Below the pieces are notes generated by a model that searched no databases, was not told the DNA's origin, and saw only the letters and a program-made list of their open reading frames with translations. DNA of 28,094 nucleotides. Source: Mesostigma viride. Taxonomy: Eukaryota; Streptophyta; Mesostigmatophyceae; Mesostigmatales; Mesostigmataceae. Within the stretch, counting starts at the first letter, position 1. Each line of letters opens with the position of its first letter. Shown piece after piece: positions 8,211 through 17,700 of this stretch. Made by a program: the position numbers and the translations under genes. The DNA is taken from the NCBI GenBank assembly GCA_009746045.1, contig RPFO01001475.1, forward strand, positions 1 to 28,094. Direction: 5' to 3'.

Positions 8211-11200
8211 ACGTAGACAAGCCATGATGACCCCATGGGAGCCTGAATCCTCATCATTAAATACATAAATGCCACCCATGTACGTAGACGGGCCATGATG
8301 ACACCAATGGAGCCTGAATCCTCATCATTAATTACATAAATGCCAACCATGTACATACACGGGCAATGATGACACCATGGGAGCCTGAATCCTCATCATT
8401 AATTACATAAATGCCAACCATGTACGTAGGCCAGCCATGATGACACTGTGGGAGCCTGAATCCTCATCATTAATTTCATACATGCCAACAACACGTAGAC
8501 GGGCCATAATGACACCACGGGAGCCTGAATCCTGATCATTTTTTTTTCTTTGACATCCATGTACGTAGGCCAGCCATGATGACACCATGGGAGCCTGAAT
8601 CCTCATCATTTTTTTTCTGAGACATCCATGTACGTAGGCCAGCCATGATGACACCATGGGAGCCTGAATCCTCATCATTTTTTTTCTGAGACATCCATGT
8701 ACGTAGGCCAGCCATGATGACACCATGGGAGCCTGAATCCTCATCATTAAATACATACATGCCATCCATGTACGTAGACAGGCCATGACATCTGACACCA
8801 TGGGAGCCTGAATCCTCATCATTTACTATTCCTTGACATCCATGTACGTAGACGGGCCATGATGACACCATGGGAGCCTGAATCCTCTTCATTTTTTTTT
8901 CTTTGACATCCATGTACATACGTAGGCCAGCCATGATGACACCAATGGAGCCTGAATCCTCATCATTAATTACATACATAAATGCCATGATCATCAATGA
9001 CCCCATGGGAGCCTGAATCCTCATCATTAAATACATAAATGCCACGGTCCATGTACGTAGACGGGCCATGATGACACCAATGGAGCCTGAATCCTCATCA
9101 TTAATTACATAAATGCCAACCATGTACATACACGGGCAATGATGACACCATGGGAGCCTGAATCCTCATCATTAATTACATAAATGCCAACCATGTACGT
9201 AGGCCAGCCATGATGACACTATGGGAGCCTGAATCCTCATCATTCATTTCATACATGCCAACAACACGTAGACGGGCCATAATGACACCACGGGAGCCTG
9301 AATCCTCATCATTTTTTTTTCTTTGACATCCATGTACGTAGGCCAGCCATGATGACACCATGGGAGCCTGAATCCTCATCATTTTTTTTCTGAGACATCC
9401 ATGTACGTAGGCCAGCCATGATGACACCATGGGAGCCTGAATCCTCATCATTAAATACATACATGCCATCCATGTACGTAGACAGGCCATGATGACACCA
9501 TGGGAGCCTGAATCCTCATCATTTACTATTCCTTGACATCCATGTACGTAGACGGGCCATGATGACACCATGGGAGCCTGAATCCTCATCATTTTTTTTT
9601 CTTTGACATCCATGTACATACGTAGGCCAGCCATGATGACACCAATGGAGCCTGAATTCTCATCATTAATTACATACATGCCATCCATGTACGTAGACAG
9701 GCCATGACATCTGACACCATGGGAGCCTGAATCCTCATCATTTACTATTCCTTGACATCCATGTACGTAGACGGGCCATGATGACACCATGGGAGCCTGA
9801 ATCCTCATCATTTTTTTTTCTTTGACATCCATGTACATACGTAGGCCAGCCATGATGACACCAATGGAGCCTGAATCCTCATCATTAATTACATACATAA
9901 ATGCCAACCATGTACATACACGGGCAATGATGACACCAATGGAGCCTGAATCCTCATCATTAATTACATAAATGGCAACCATGTACATACACGGGCAATG
10001 ATGACACCATGGGAGCCTGAATCCTCATCATTTTTTTTTCTTTGACATCCATGTACATACGTAGGCCAGCCATGATGACACCAATGGAGCCTGAATCCTC
10101 ATCATTAATTACATACATGCCATCCATGTACGTAGACAAGCCATGATGACCCATGGGAGCCTGAATCCTCATCATTAATTACATACATGCCATCCATGTA
10201 CGTAGACAGGCCATGATGACACCATGGGAGCCTGAATCCTCATCATTTACTATTCCTTGACATCCATGTACGTAGGCCAGCCATGGAGACACCATGGGAG
10301 CCTGAATCCTCCTCATTAATTACATAAATGCCAACCATGTACGTAGACAAGCCATGATGACCCCATGGGAGCCTGAATCCTCATCATTAATTACATAAAT
10401 GCCATCCATGTACGTAGACGGGCCATGATGACACCATGGGAGCCTGAATCCTCATCATTTACTATTCCTTGACATCCATGTACGTAGGCCAGCCATGGAG
10501 ACACCATGGGAGCCTGAATCCTCCTCATTAATTACATAAATGCCAACCATGTACGTAGACAAGCCATGATGACCCATGGGAGCCTGAATCCTCATCATTA
10601 ATTACATAAATGCCATCCATGTAAGTAGACGGGCCATGATGACACCATGGGAGCCTGAATCCTCCTCATTAATTACATAAATGCCAACCATGTACGTAGA
10701 CAAGCCATGATGACACCATGGGAGCCTGAATCCTCATCATTAATTACATAAATGCCATCCATGTACGTAGACGGGCCATGATGACACCATGGGAGCCTGA
10801 ATCCTCATCATTAATTACATAAATGCCAACCATGTACGTAGGCCAGCCATGAGACACCATGGGAGCCTGAATCCTCATCATTAATTACATACATGCCAAC
10901 AATGTAGGTAGACAAGCCATGATGACACCATGGGAGCCTGAATCCTCATCATTTATTTTATGAGACATCCATGTACGTAGGCCAGCCATGATGACACCAT
11001 GGGAGCCTGAATCCTCATCATTTCTTTTTCTTTGACATCCATGTACGTAGGCCAGCCATGATGACACCATGGGAGCCTGAATCCTCCTCATTAATTACAT
11101 ACATGCCATCCATGTACGTAGACGGGCCATGATGACACCATGGGAGCCTGAATCCTCATCATTTACTATTCCTTGACATCCATGTACGTAGGCCAGCCAT

Positions 11201-12269
11201 GGAGACACCATGGGAGCCTGAATCCTCATCATTAATTACATAAATGCCAACCATGTACGTAGACAAGCCATGATGACACCATGGGAGCCTGAATCCTCCT
11301 CATTAATTACATAAATGCCAACCATGTACGTAGACAAGCCATGATGACACCATGGGAGCCTGAATCCTCATCATTAATTACATACATGCCATCCATGTAC
11401 GTAGACAGCCATGATGACACCATGGGAGCCTGAATCCTCATCATTTACTATTCCTTGACATCCATGTACGTAGGCCAGCCATGGAGACACCATGGGAGCC
11501 TGAATCCTCCTCATTAATTACATAAATGCCAACCATGTACGTAGACAAGCCATGATGACCCCATGGGAGCCTGAATCCTCATCATTAATTACATAAATGC
11601 CATCCATGTACGTAGACGGGCCATGATGACACCATGGGAGCCTGAATCCTTATCATTTACTATTCCTTGACATCCATGTACGTAGGCCAGCCATGGAGAC
11701 ACCATGGGAGCCTGAATCCTCATCATTAATTACATAAATGCCAACCATGTACGTAGACAAGCCATGATGACACCATGGGAGCCTGAATCCTCCTCATTAA
11801 TTACATAAATGCCAACCATGTACGTAGACAAGCCATGATGACACCATGGGAGCCTGAATCCTCATCATTAATTACATACATGCCATCCATGTACGTAGAC
11901 AGGCCATGATGACACCATGGGAGCCTGAATCCTCATCATTTACTATTCCTTGACATCCATGTACGTAGGCCAGCCATGGAGACACCATGGGAGCCTGAAT
12001 CCTCCTCATTAATTACATAAATGCCAACCATGTACGTAGACAAGCCATGATGACACCATGGGAGCCTGAATCCTCATCATTTACTATTCCTTGACATCCA
12101 TGTACGTAGGCCAGCCATGATGACACCAATGGAGCCTGAATCCTCCTCGTTAATTACATAAATGCCAACCATGTACGTAGACAAGCCATGATGACCCCAT
12201 GGGAGCCTGAATCCTCATCATTTACTACCTTGACATCCATGTACGTAGACGGGCCATGATGACACCATG
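8211..12269. repeat. ~70-bp satellite, segment A (~58 monomers)
   Basis: Each monomer has a conserved core of about 38 bp, starting GCCATGATGACACCATGG and continuing GAGCCTGAATCCTCATCATT. A linker of about 32 bp follows, drawn from a few classes: AATTACATAAATGCCAACC, AATTACATACATGCCATCC, TACTATTCCTTGACATCC, T-run plus CTTTGACATCC, T-run plus CTGAGACATCC. The linker ends in CATGTACGTAGACRRG or CATGTACGTAGGCCA. Monomers are 68-72 bp. Rare variants act as markers: TGATCATCAATGACCCC near 8990, CAACAACACGTAG near 8485 and 9260, and AATGGCAACC near 9971. The double occurrence of the second marker shows that the array edge is rearranged relative to the later copies. The segment ends at the target-site duplication CCATG (12265-12269). 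Confidence 0.95.
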
Positions 12270-12503
12270 TGTCAGGATTTTAGATAATCCTGGTTGTGCC
12301 CGTTTGCTAGCCCATGTAATGTTGTGGCCAACTTTCTGTAAACGGGGAATAATTAGGAATGCGTCCTTAATAATCGCTTCCGCCCACCGTATTTCTGGCC
12401 AAGATTGTGAGGGCTAGGTAGTGCTTGCCGTGTCCTTTACGGCGCTAGTTTTCTTATTGAAAACAGTTGAGTGAGTATACAAGTTAATCCTGTACCTCGA
12501 CAC

Positions 12504-12509
12504 TATATA
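12504..12509 (+). promoter_or_regulatory. Possible TATA box in the LTR
   Basis: TATATA in the context CACTATATACGC is the best TATA-like match in the LTR and is conserved in all four LTRs. If used, transcription would start about 30 bp downstream, putting the hairpin series in the transcript leader. This is inferred from the sequence only. Confidence 0.35.
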
Positions 12510-12781
12510 CGCATATCATTTATGGACATGCTAGTGGTTGCATGAATTTCTATAGTGAACTATTGTACGTTTCTGGCGCTGCCTAGGAGGCGCTGTGGCC
12601 TAGTCCCCGCATGCCATAACGTCGTGCCAACTAATGTTGGTCACCGTCACTTGTGGTGAAAAGTTTGCTCAATTTCGTACCGTCAGATTTGTAATGGATC
12701 AACGGTAGTAAACAGTGTAGCCGCCACTGAAGGACTTTGTCCCTTCCACATAATAAGTGACTCATGGTACACGAGAAATCT

Positions 12782-12969
12782 ACCTTGTTGGTCCCCATGT
12801 GTATGGGTAAGCCCTAGTTGGGTATGGCTGCCTTGTTGGTAGCCTAAAGCCATGCTCTTGTTGAGTATGCAACAGTCTCTTGTTGAGATTGTGTAGTGGC
12901 ATTGTTTGCCCAAGCCCATCCTTGTTGGATGGGATTGACCTCTAGTTGAGGCCTACCTCCTTGTTGGAG
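12782..12969 (+). other. Tandem hairpin array with constant TTGTT/TAGTT pentaloop
   Basis: Nine hairpins lie in 188 bp. Stem arms around the loop are: ACC/GGT (12782-12792); GCCC/GGGT with loop TAGTT (12811-12823); GGCTGCC/GGTAGCC (12826-12844); CATGCTC/GAGTATG (12851-12869); ACAGTCTC/GAGATTGT (12872-12892); GGCA/TGCC (12898-12910); CCCATCC/GGATGGG (12915-12933); CCTC/GAGG with loop TAGTT (12939-12951); CTCC/GGAG (12957-12969). Eight of nine loops are closed by a C-G pair, one by A-T. The four wobble pairs are all G-T on this strand, which would be unpaired C-A on the other. A further hairpin, CCCAT/ATGGG with loop GTGT, sits at 12794-12807. Confidence 0.85.
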
Positions 12970-13077
12970 ACCAACCCCAAAGTAATATATTTAATCAACC
13001 AAGCAATATTTTGTGGCTGTCATCACATTGGGTAACAAGGGTCAAAAAGATCTTTCCTCCTCCTCCGTAATTTAACA

Positions 13078-13102
13078 TGGTATCGGTATGGGAGTGACCC
13101 AT
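13078..13102 (+). promoter_or_regulatory. Primer-binding site and adjacent hairpin, copy 1
   Basis: TGGTATCGG starts immediately after the 5' LTR. Its first seven bases match the start of the initiator-Met tRNA PBS (TGGTATC) typical of many plant elements; the match fades after that. ATGGG-AGTGA-CCCAT (13088-13102) forms a five-base-pair hairpin directly downstream. Confidence 0.65.
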
Positions 13103-13833
13103 GAACCCATTTCTTGAGCCGTAAACCGTTTTTCCAAAAGCCGCACTTTCCTGATCCCGTTTTTGAGCGGTCGGCCTGCAGCCAGGTACCCAACTTTGAG
13201 CGTGCAGATCTTTTGACTGGGACATTATTTTTCACCGCTCTTAGATGCGTTGGAAGCGTCACATCGTCCTCGTTTCAACGCCGCCAAGAACGCTGCCATC
13301 GGCATCCTGGTGCAAAAGTTACTCAAGTTCGCGCCGACCTACGTGGCCAGCTTGTCAGTGCGCATATCTTTTTAACGACTCATCTGTTTAAGACCGTTGA
13401 GGTGTCGTTGAAAAGGGCATTCTGTGGCGGTTCTATCAAGCCATAACGCGCCCCAAGCTGTTTAGTACTACGGCAACTACGTTCATTCCTGTTCGGACCA
13501 GCGGATTTCCGGAATTTCTCATCTTTCTCGTCAACAGCACATCCGTTTGGACCGTGCTAGGCGTCCATCGACGCGGAATTTTATGCTCGTTTCAACAAGC
13601 TATCATACGTCGTCATCGGTTTGATACAACGCCAACAACACTCATTTCCGTGGCGCCAGCTGACGGACCTTTGCCGACATGCAACTTTTACGTGGCTCCT
13701 CTTTTTGAGCCATTTGTGACGTCCTCGGATTCGTCTCTTTCTTCCGGTTTTAACAAGCCATCACACGTTTCAGTTCCTCAAGCTTTTCGACAACTGCATT
13801 GATTTGAAGTCGTCATGTTTTGGCTTACCGTGT
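13103..13833 (+). other. Internal region of retrotransposon copy 1, no gag or pol
   Basis: Short open frames exist at 13114-13446 and 13554-13802 but lack any recognisable domain. The first is frame-shifted in copy 2 by single-base differences, arguing against coding. The second (82 residues) is unchanged in copy 2, which is expected from the young age of the copies and does not show selection. Confidence 0.6.
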
Positions 13834-13933
13834 AAGGGGGAGTGGCAGGGTTGTTTCTACCCGGCAAGCCCTACTGCCTAAGTAAGGGGGGAGCACAGTT
13901 GTTTGAGTCAATCCCAGCAACGTGCAAGGGGGG
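13834..13933 (+). promoter_or_regulatory. Polypurine tract, with two upstream look-alikes
   Basis: AAGGGGGG at 13926-13933 abuts the 3' LTR and is the likely plus-strand primer. Similar tracts, GTAAGGGGG (to 13840) and GTAAGGGGGG (to 13891), lie 50 and 42 bp apart upstream, making three PPT-like tracts. Confidence 0.7.
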
Positions 13934-14742
13934 TGTCAGGATTTTAGATAATCCTGGTTGTGCCCGTTTGCTAGCCCATGTAATGTTGTGGCCAACTTTC
14001 TGTAAACGGGGGAATAATTAGGAATGCGTCCTTAATAATCGCTTCCGCCCACCGTATTTCTGGCCAAGATTGTGAGGGCTAGGTAGTGCTTGCCGTGTCC
14101 TTTACGGCGCTAGTTTTCTTATTGAAAACAGTTGAGTGAGTATACAAGTTAATCCTGTACCTCGACACTATATACGCATATCATTTATGGACATGCTAGT
14201 GGTTGCATGAATTTCTATAGTGAACTATTGTACGTTTCTGGCGCTGCCTAGGAGGCGCTGTGGCCTAGTCCCCGCATGCCATAACGTCGTGCCAACTAAT
14301 GTTGGTCACCGTCACTTGTGGTGAAAAGTTTGCTCAATTTCGTACCGTCAGATTTGTAATGGATCAACGGTAGTAAACAGTGTAGCCGCCACTGAAGGAC
14401 TTTGTCCCTTCCACATAATAAGTGACTCATGGTACACGAGAAATCTACCTTGTTGGTCCCATGTGTATGGGTAAGCCCTAGTTGGGTATGGCTGCCTTGT
14501 TGGTAGCCTAAAGCCATGCTCTTGTTGAGTATGCAACAGTCTCTTGTTGAGATTGTGTAGTGGCATTGTTTGCCCAAGCCCATCCTTGTTGGATGGGATT
14601 GACCTCTAGTTGAGGCCTACCTCCTTGTTGGAGACCAACCCCAAAGTAATATATTTAATCAACCAAGCAATATTTTGTGGCTGTCATCACATTGGGTAAC
14701 AAGGGGTCAAAAAGATCTTTCCTCCTCCTCCGTAATTTAACA
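13934..14742 (+). repeat. 3' LTR of retrotransposon copy 1
   Basis: The LTR is 809 bp. It differs from the 5' LTR only by GGGGG for GGGG, CCC for CCCC and GGGG for GGG. The hairpin series is at 14447-14633 and is otherwise unchanged. The end TTTAACA is followed by the target-site duplication CCATG. Confidence 0.93.
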
Positions 14743-17700
14743 CCATGGGAGCCTGAATCCTCATCATTTACTATTCCTTGACATCCATGTACGTAGGCCA
14801 GCCATGATGACACCAATGGAGCCTGAATCCTCTTCATTTTCTTAATGAGAGGATTCAGGTTACATAAATGCCAACCATGTAGGTAGACAAGCCATGATGA
14901 CACCATGGGAGCCTGAATCCTCATCATTTACTATTCCTTGACATCCATGTACGTAGGCCAGCCATGGAGACACCATGGGAGCCTGAATCCTCCTCATTAA
15001 TTACATAAATGCCAACCATGTACGTAGACAAGCCATGATGACCCCATGGGAGCCTGAATCCTCATCATTAATTACATAAATGCCATCCATGTAAGTAGAC
15101 GGGCCATGATGACACCATGGGAGCCTGAATCCTCCTCATTAATTACATAAATGCCAACCATGTACGTAGACAAGCCATGATGACACCATGGGAGCCTGAA
15201 TCCTCATCATTAATTACATAAATGCCATCCATGTACGTAGACGGGCCATGATGACACCATGGGAGCCTGAATCCTCATCATTAATTACATAAATGCCATT
15301 CATGTACGTAGGCCAGCCATGGAGACACCATGGGAGCCTGAATCCTCATCATTAATTACATACATGCCAACAATGTAGGTAGGCCAGCCATGATGACACC
15401 ATGGGAGCCTGAATCCTCATCATTTTTTTCTGAGACATCCATGTACGTAGGCCAGCCATGATGACACCATGGGAGCCTGAATCCTCATCATTTTTTTTCT
15501 GAGACATCCATGTACGTAGGCCAGCCATGATGACACCATGGAGCCTGAATCCTCATCATTAAATACATACATGCCATCCATGTACGTAGACAGGCCATGA
15601 CATCTGACACCATGGGAGCCTGAATCCTCATCATTTACTATTCCTTGACATCCATGTACGTAGACGGGCCATGATGACACCATGGGAGCCTGAATCCTCT
15701 TCATTTTTTTTTTCTTTGACATCCATGTACATACGTAGGCCAGCCATGATGACACCAATGGAGCCTGAATCCTCATCATTAATTACATACATAAATGCCA
15801 TGATCATCAATGACCCCATGGGAGCCTGAATCCTCATCATTAAATACATAAATGCCACGGTCCATGTACGTAGAACGGGCCATGATGACACCAATGGAGC
15901 CTGAATCCTCATCATTAATTACATAAATGCCAACCATGTACATACACGGGCAATGATGACACCATGGGAGCCTGAATCCTCATCATTAATTACATAAATG
16001 CCAACCATGTACGTAGGCCAGCCATGATGACACTATGGGAGCCTGAATCCTCATCATTCATTTCATACATGCCAACAACACGTAGACGGGCCATAATGAC
16101 ACCACGGGAGCCTGAATCCTCATCATTTTTTTTTCTTTGACATCCATGTACGTAGGCCAGCCATGATGACACCATGGGAGCCTGAATCCTCATCATTTTT
16201 TTTCTGAGACATCCATGTACGTAGCCAGCCATGATGACACCATGGAGCCTGAATCCTCATCATTAAATACATACATGCCATCCATGTACGTAGACAGGCC
16301 ATGATGACACCATGGGAGCCTGAATCCTCATCATTTACTATTCCTTGACATCCATGTACGTAACGGGCCATGATGACACCATGGGAGCCTGAATCCTCAT
16401 CATTTTTTTCTTTGACATCCATGTACATACGTAGGCCAGCCATGATGACACCAATGGAGCCTGAATCCTCATCATTAATTACATACATAAATGCCAACCA
16501 TGTACATACACGGGCAATGATGACACCAATGGAGCCTGAATCCTCATCATTAATTACATAAATGGCAACCATGTACATACACGGGCATGATGACACCATG
16601 GAGCCTGAATCCTCATCATTTTTTTTCTTTGACATCCATGTACATACGTAGGCCAGCCATGATGACACCAATGGAGCCTGAATCCTCATCATTAATTACA
16701 TACATGCCATCCATGTACGTAGACAAGCCATGATGACCCCATGGGAGCCTGAATCCTCATCATTAATTACATACATGCCATCCATGTACGTAGACAGGCC
16801 ATGATGACACCATGGGAGCCTGAATCCTCATCATTTACTATTCCTTGACATCCATGTACGTAGGCCAGCCATGGAGACACCATGGGAGCCTGAATCCTCC
16901 TCATTAATTACATAAATGCCAACCATGTACGTAGACAAGCCATGATGACCCATGGGAGCCTGAATCCTCATCATTAATTACATAAATGCCATCCATGTAC
17001 GTAGACGGGCCATGATGACACCATGGGAGCCTGAATCCTCATCATTTACTATTCCTTGACATCCATGTACGTAGGCCAGCCATGAGACACCATGGGAGCC
17101 TGAATCCTCTCATTAATTACATAAATGCCAACCATGTACGTAGACAAGCCATGATGACCCCATGGGAGCCTGAATCCTCATCATTAATTACATAAATGCA
17201 TCCATGTAAGTAGACGGGCCATGATGACACCATGGGAGCCTGAATCCTCCTCATTAATTACATAAATGCCAACCATGTACGTAGACAAGCCATGATGACA
17301 CCATGGGAGCCTGAATCCTCATCATTAATTACATAAATGCCATCCATGTACGTAGACGGGCCATGATGACACCATGGAGCCTGAATCCTCATCATTAATT
17401 ACATAAATGCCAACCATGTACGTAGGCCAGCCATGGAGACACCCATGGGAGCCTGAATCCTCATCATGAATTACATACATGCCAACAATGTAGGTAGACA
17501 AGCCATGATGACACCATGGGAGCCTGAATCCTCATCATTTATTTTCTTTGACATCCATGTACGTAGGCCAGCCATGATGACACCATGGGAGCCTGAATCC
17601 TCATCATTTTTTTTCTGAGACATCCATGTACGTAGGCCAGCCATGATGACACCATGGGAGCCTGAATCCTCATCATTAAATACATACATGCCATCCATGT

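Larger units (their letters stand above)
12270..13077 (+). repeat. 5' LTR of retrotransposon copy 1
   Basis: The LTR is 808 bp, TG...CA. It opens with a hairpin (AGGATT/AATCCT). Further hairpins are GCCGT/ACGGC (12427-12443) and GTTTTC/GAAAAC with loop TTATT (12448-12464). A TATA-like motif lies at 12504-12509. The tandem hairpin series occupies 12782-12969. The antisense open frame at 12683-12919 is a by-product of this repeated structure. Confidence 0.93.
12270..14742 (+). mobile_element. Non-autonomous LTR retrotransposon, copy 1
   Basis: The element is 2473 bp: LTR 12270-13077, internal region 13078-13933, LTR 13934-14742. It starts TGTCAGG and ends TTTAACA. Flanking CCATG at 12265-12269 and 14743-14747 is a perfect 5-bp target-site duplication made from the satellite sequence CACCATGGGAG. 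A PBS beginning TGGTATC follows the 5' LTR directly, and AAGGGGGG precedes the 3' LTR. The internal 856 bp shows no gag, protease, integrase or reverse transcriptase, so it would depend on an autonomous partner. Comparing the LTRs by eye I found only three differences, all one-base changes in G or C runs, so the insertion is very recent. Confidence 0.93.

Noticed and set aside
8165-11091. Minus-strand open frames with repeated DEDSGSHGVIMAGLRTWM or MMRIQAPMVSSW
   Set aside because: They are translations of the satellite, switch frame as the monomer length changes (68-72 bp), and end at stops in linkers.
12683-12919. Antisense open frame MGLGKQCHYTIST... found in all LTRs
   Set aside because: It runs antisense through the hairpin series, varies in frame between LTRs because of small indels, and has no known domain.
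13554-13802. 82-codon open frame identical in both retrotransposon copies (also 21133-21381, minus)
   Set aside because: No Gag or other domain is recognisable; identity is explained by the youth of the copies, and the neighbouring frame is shifted between them.
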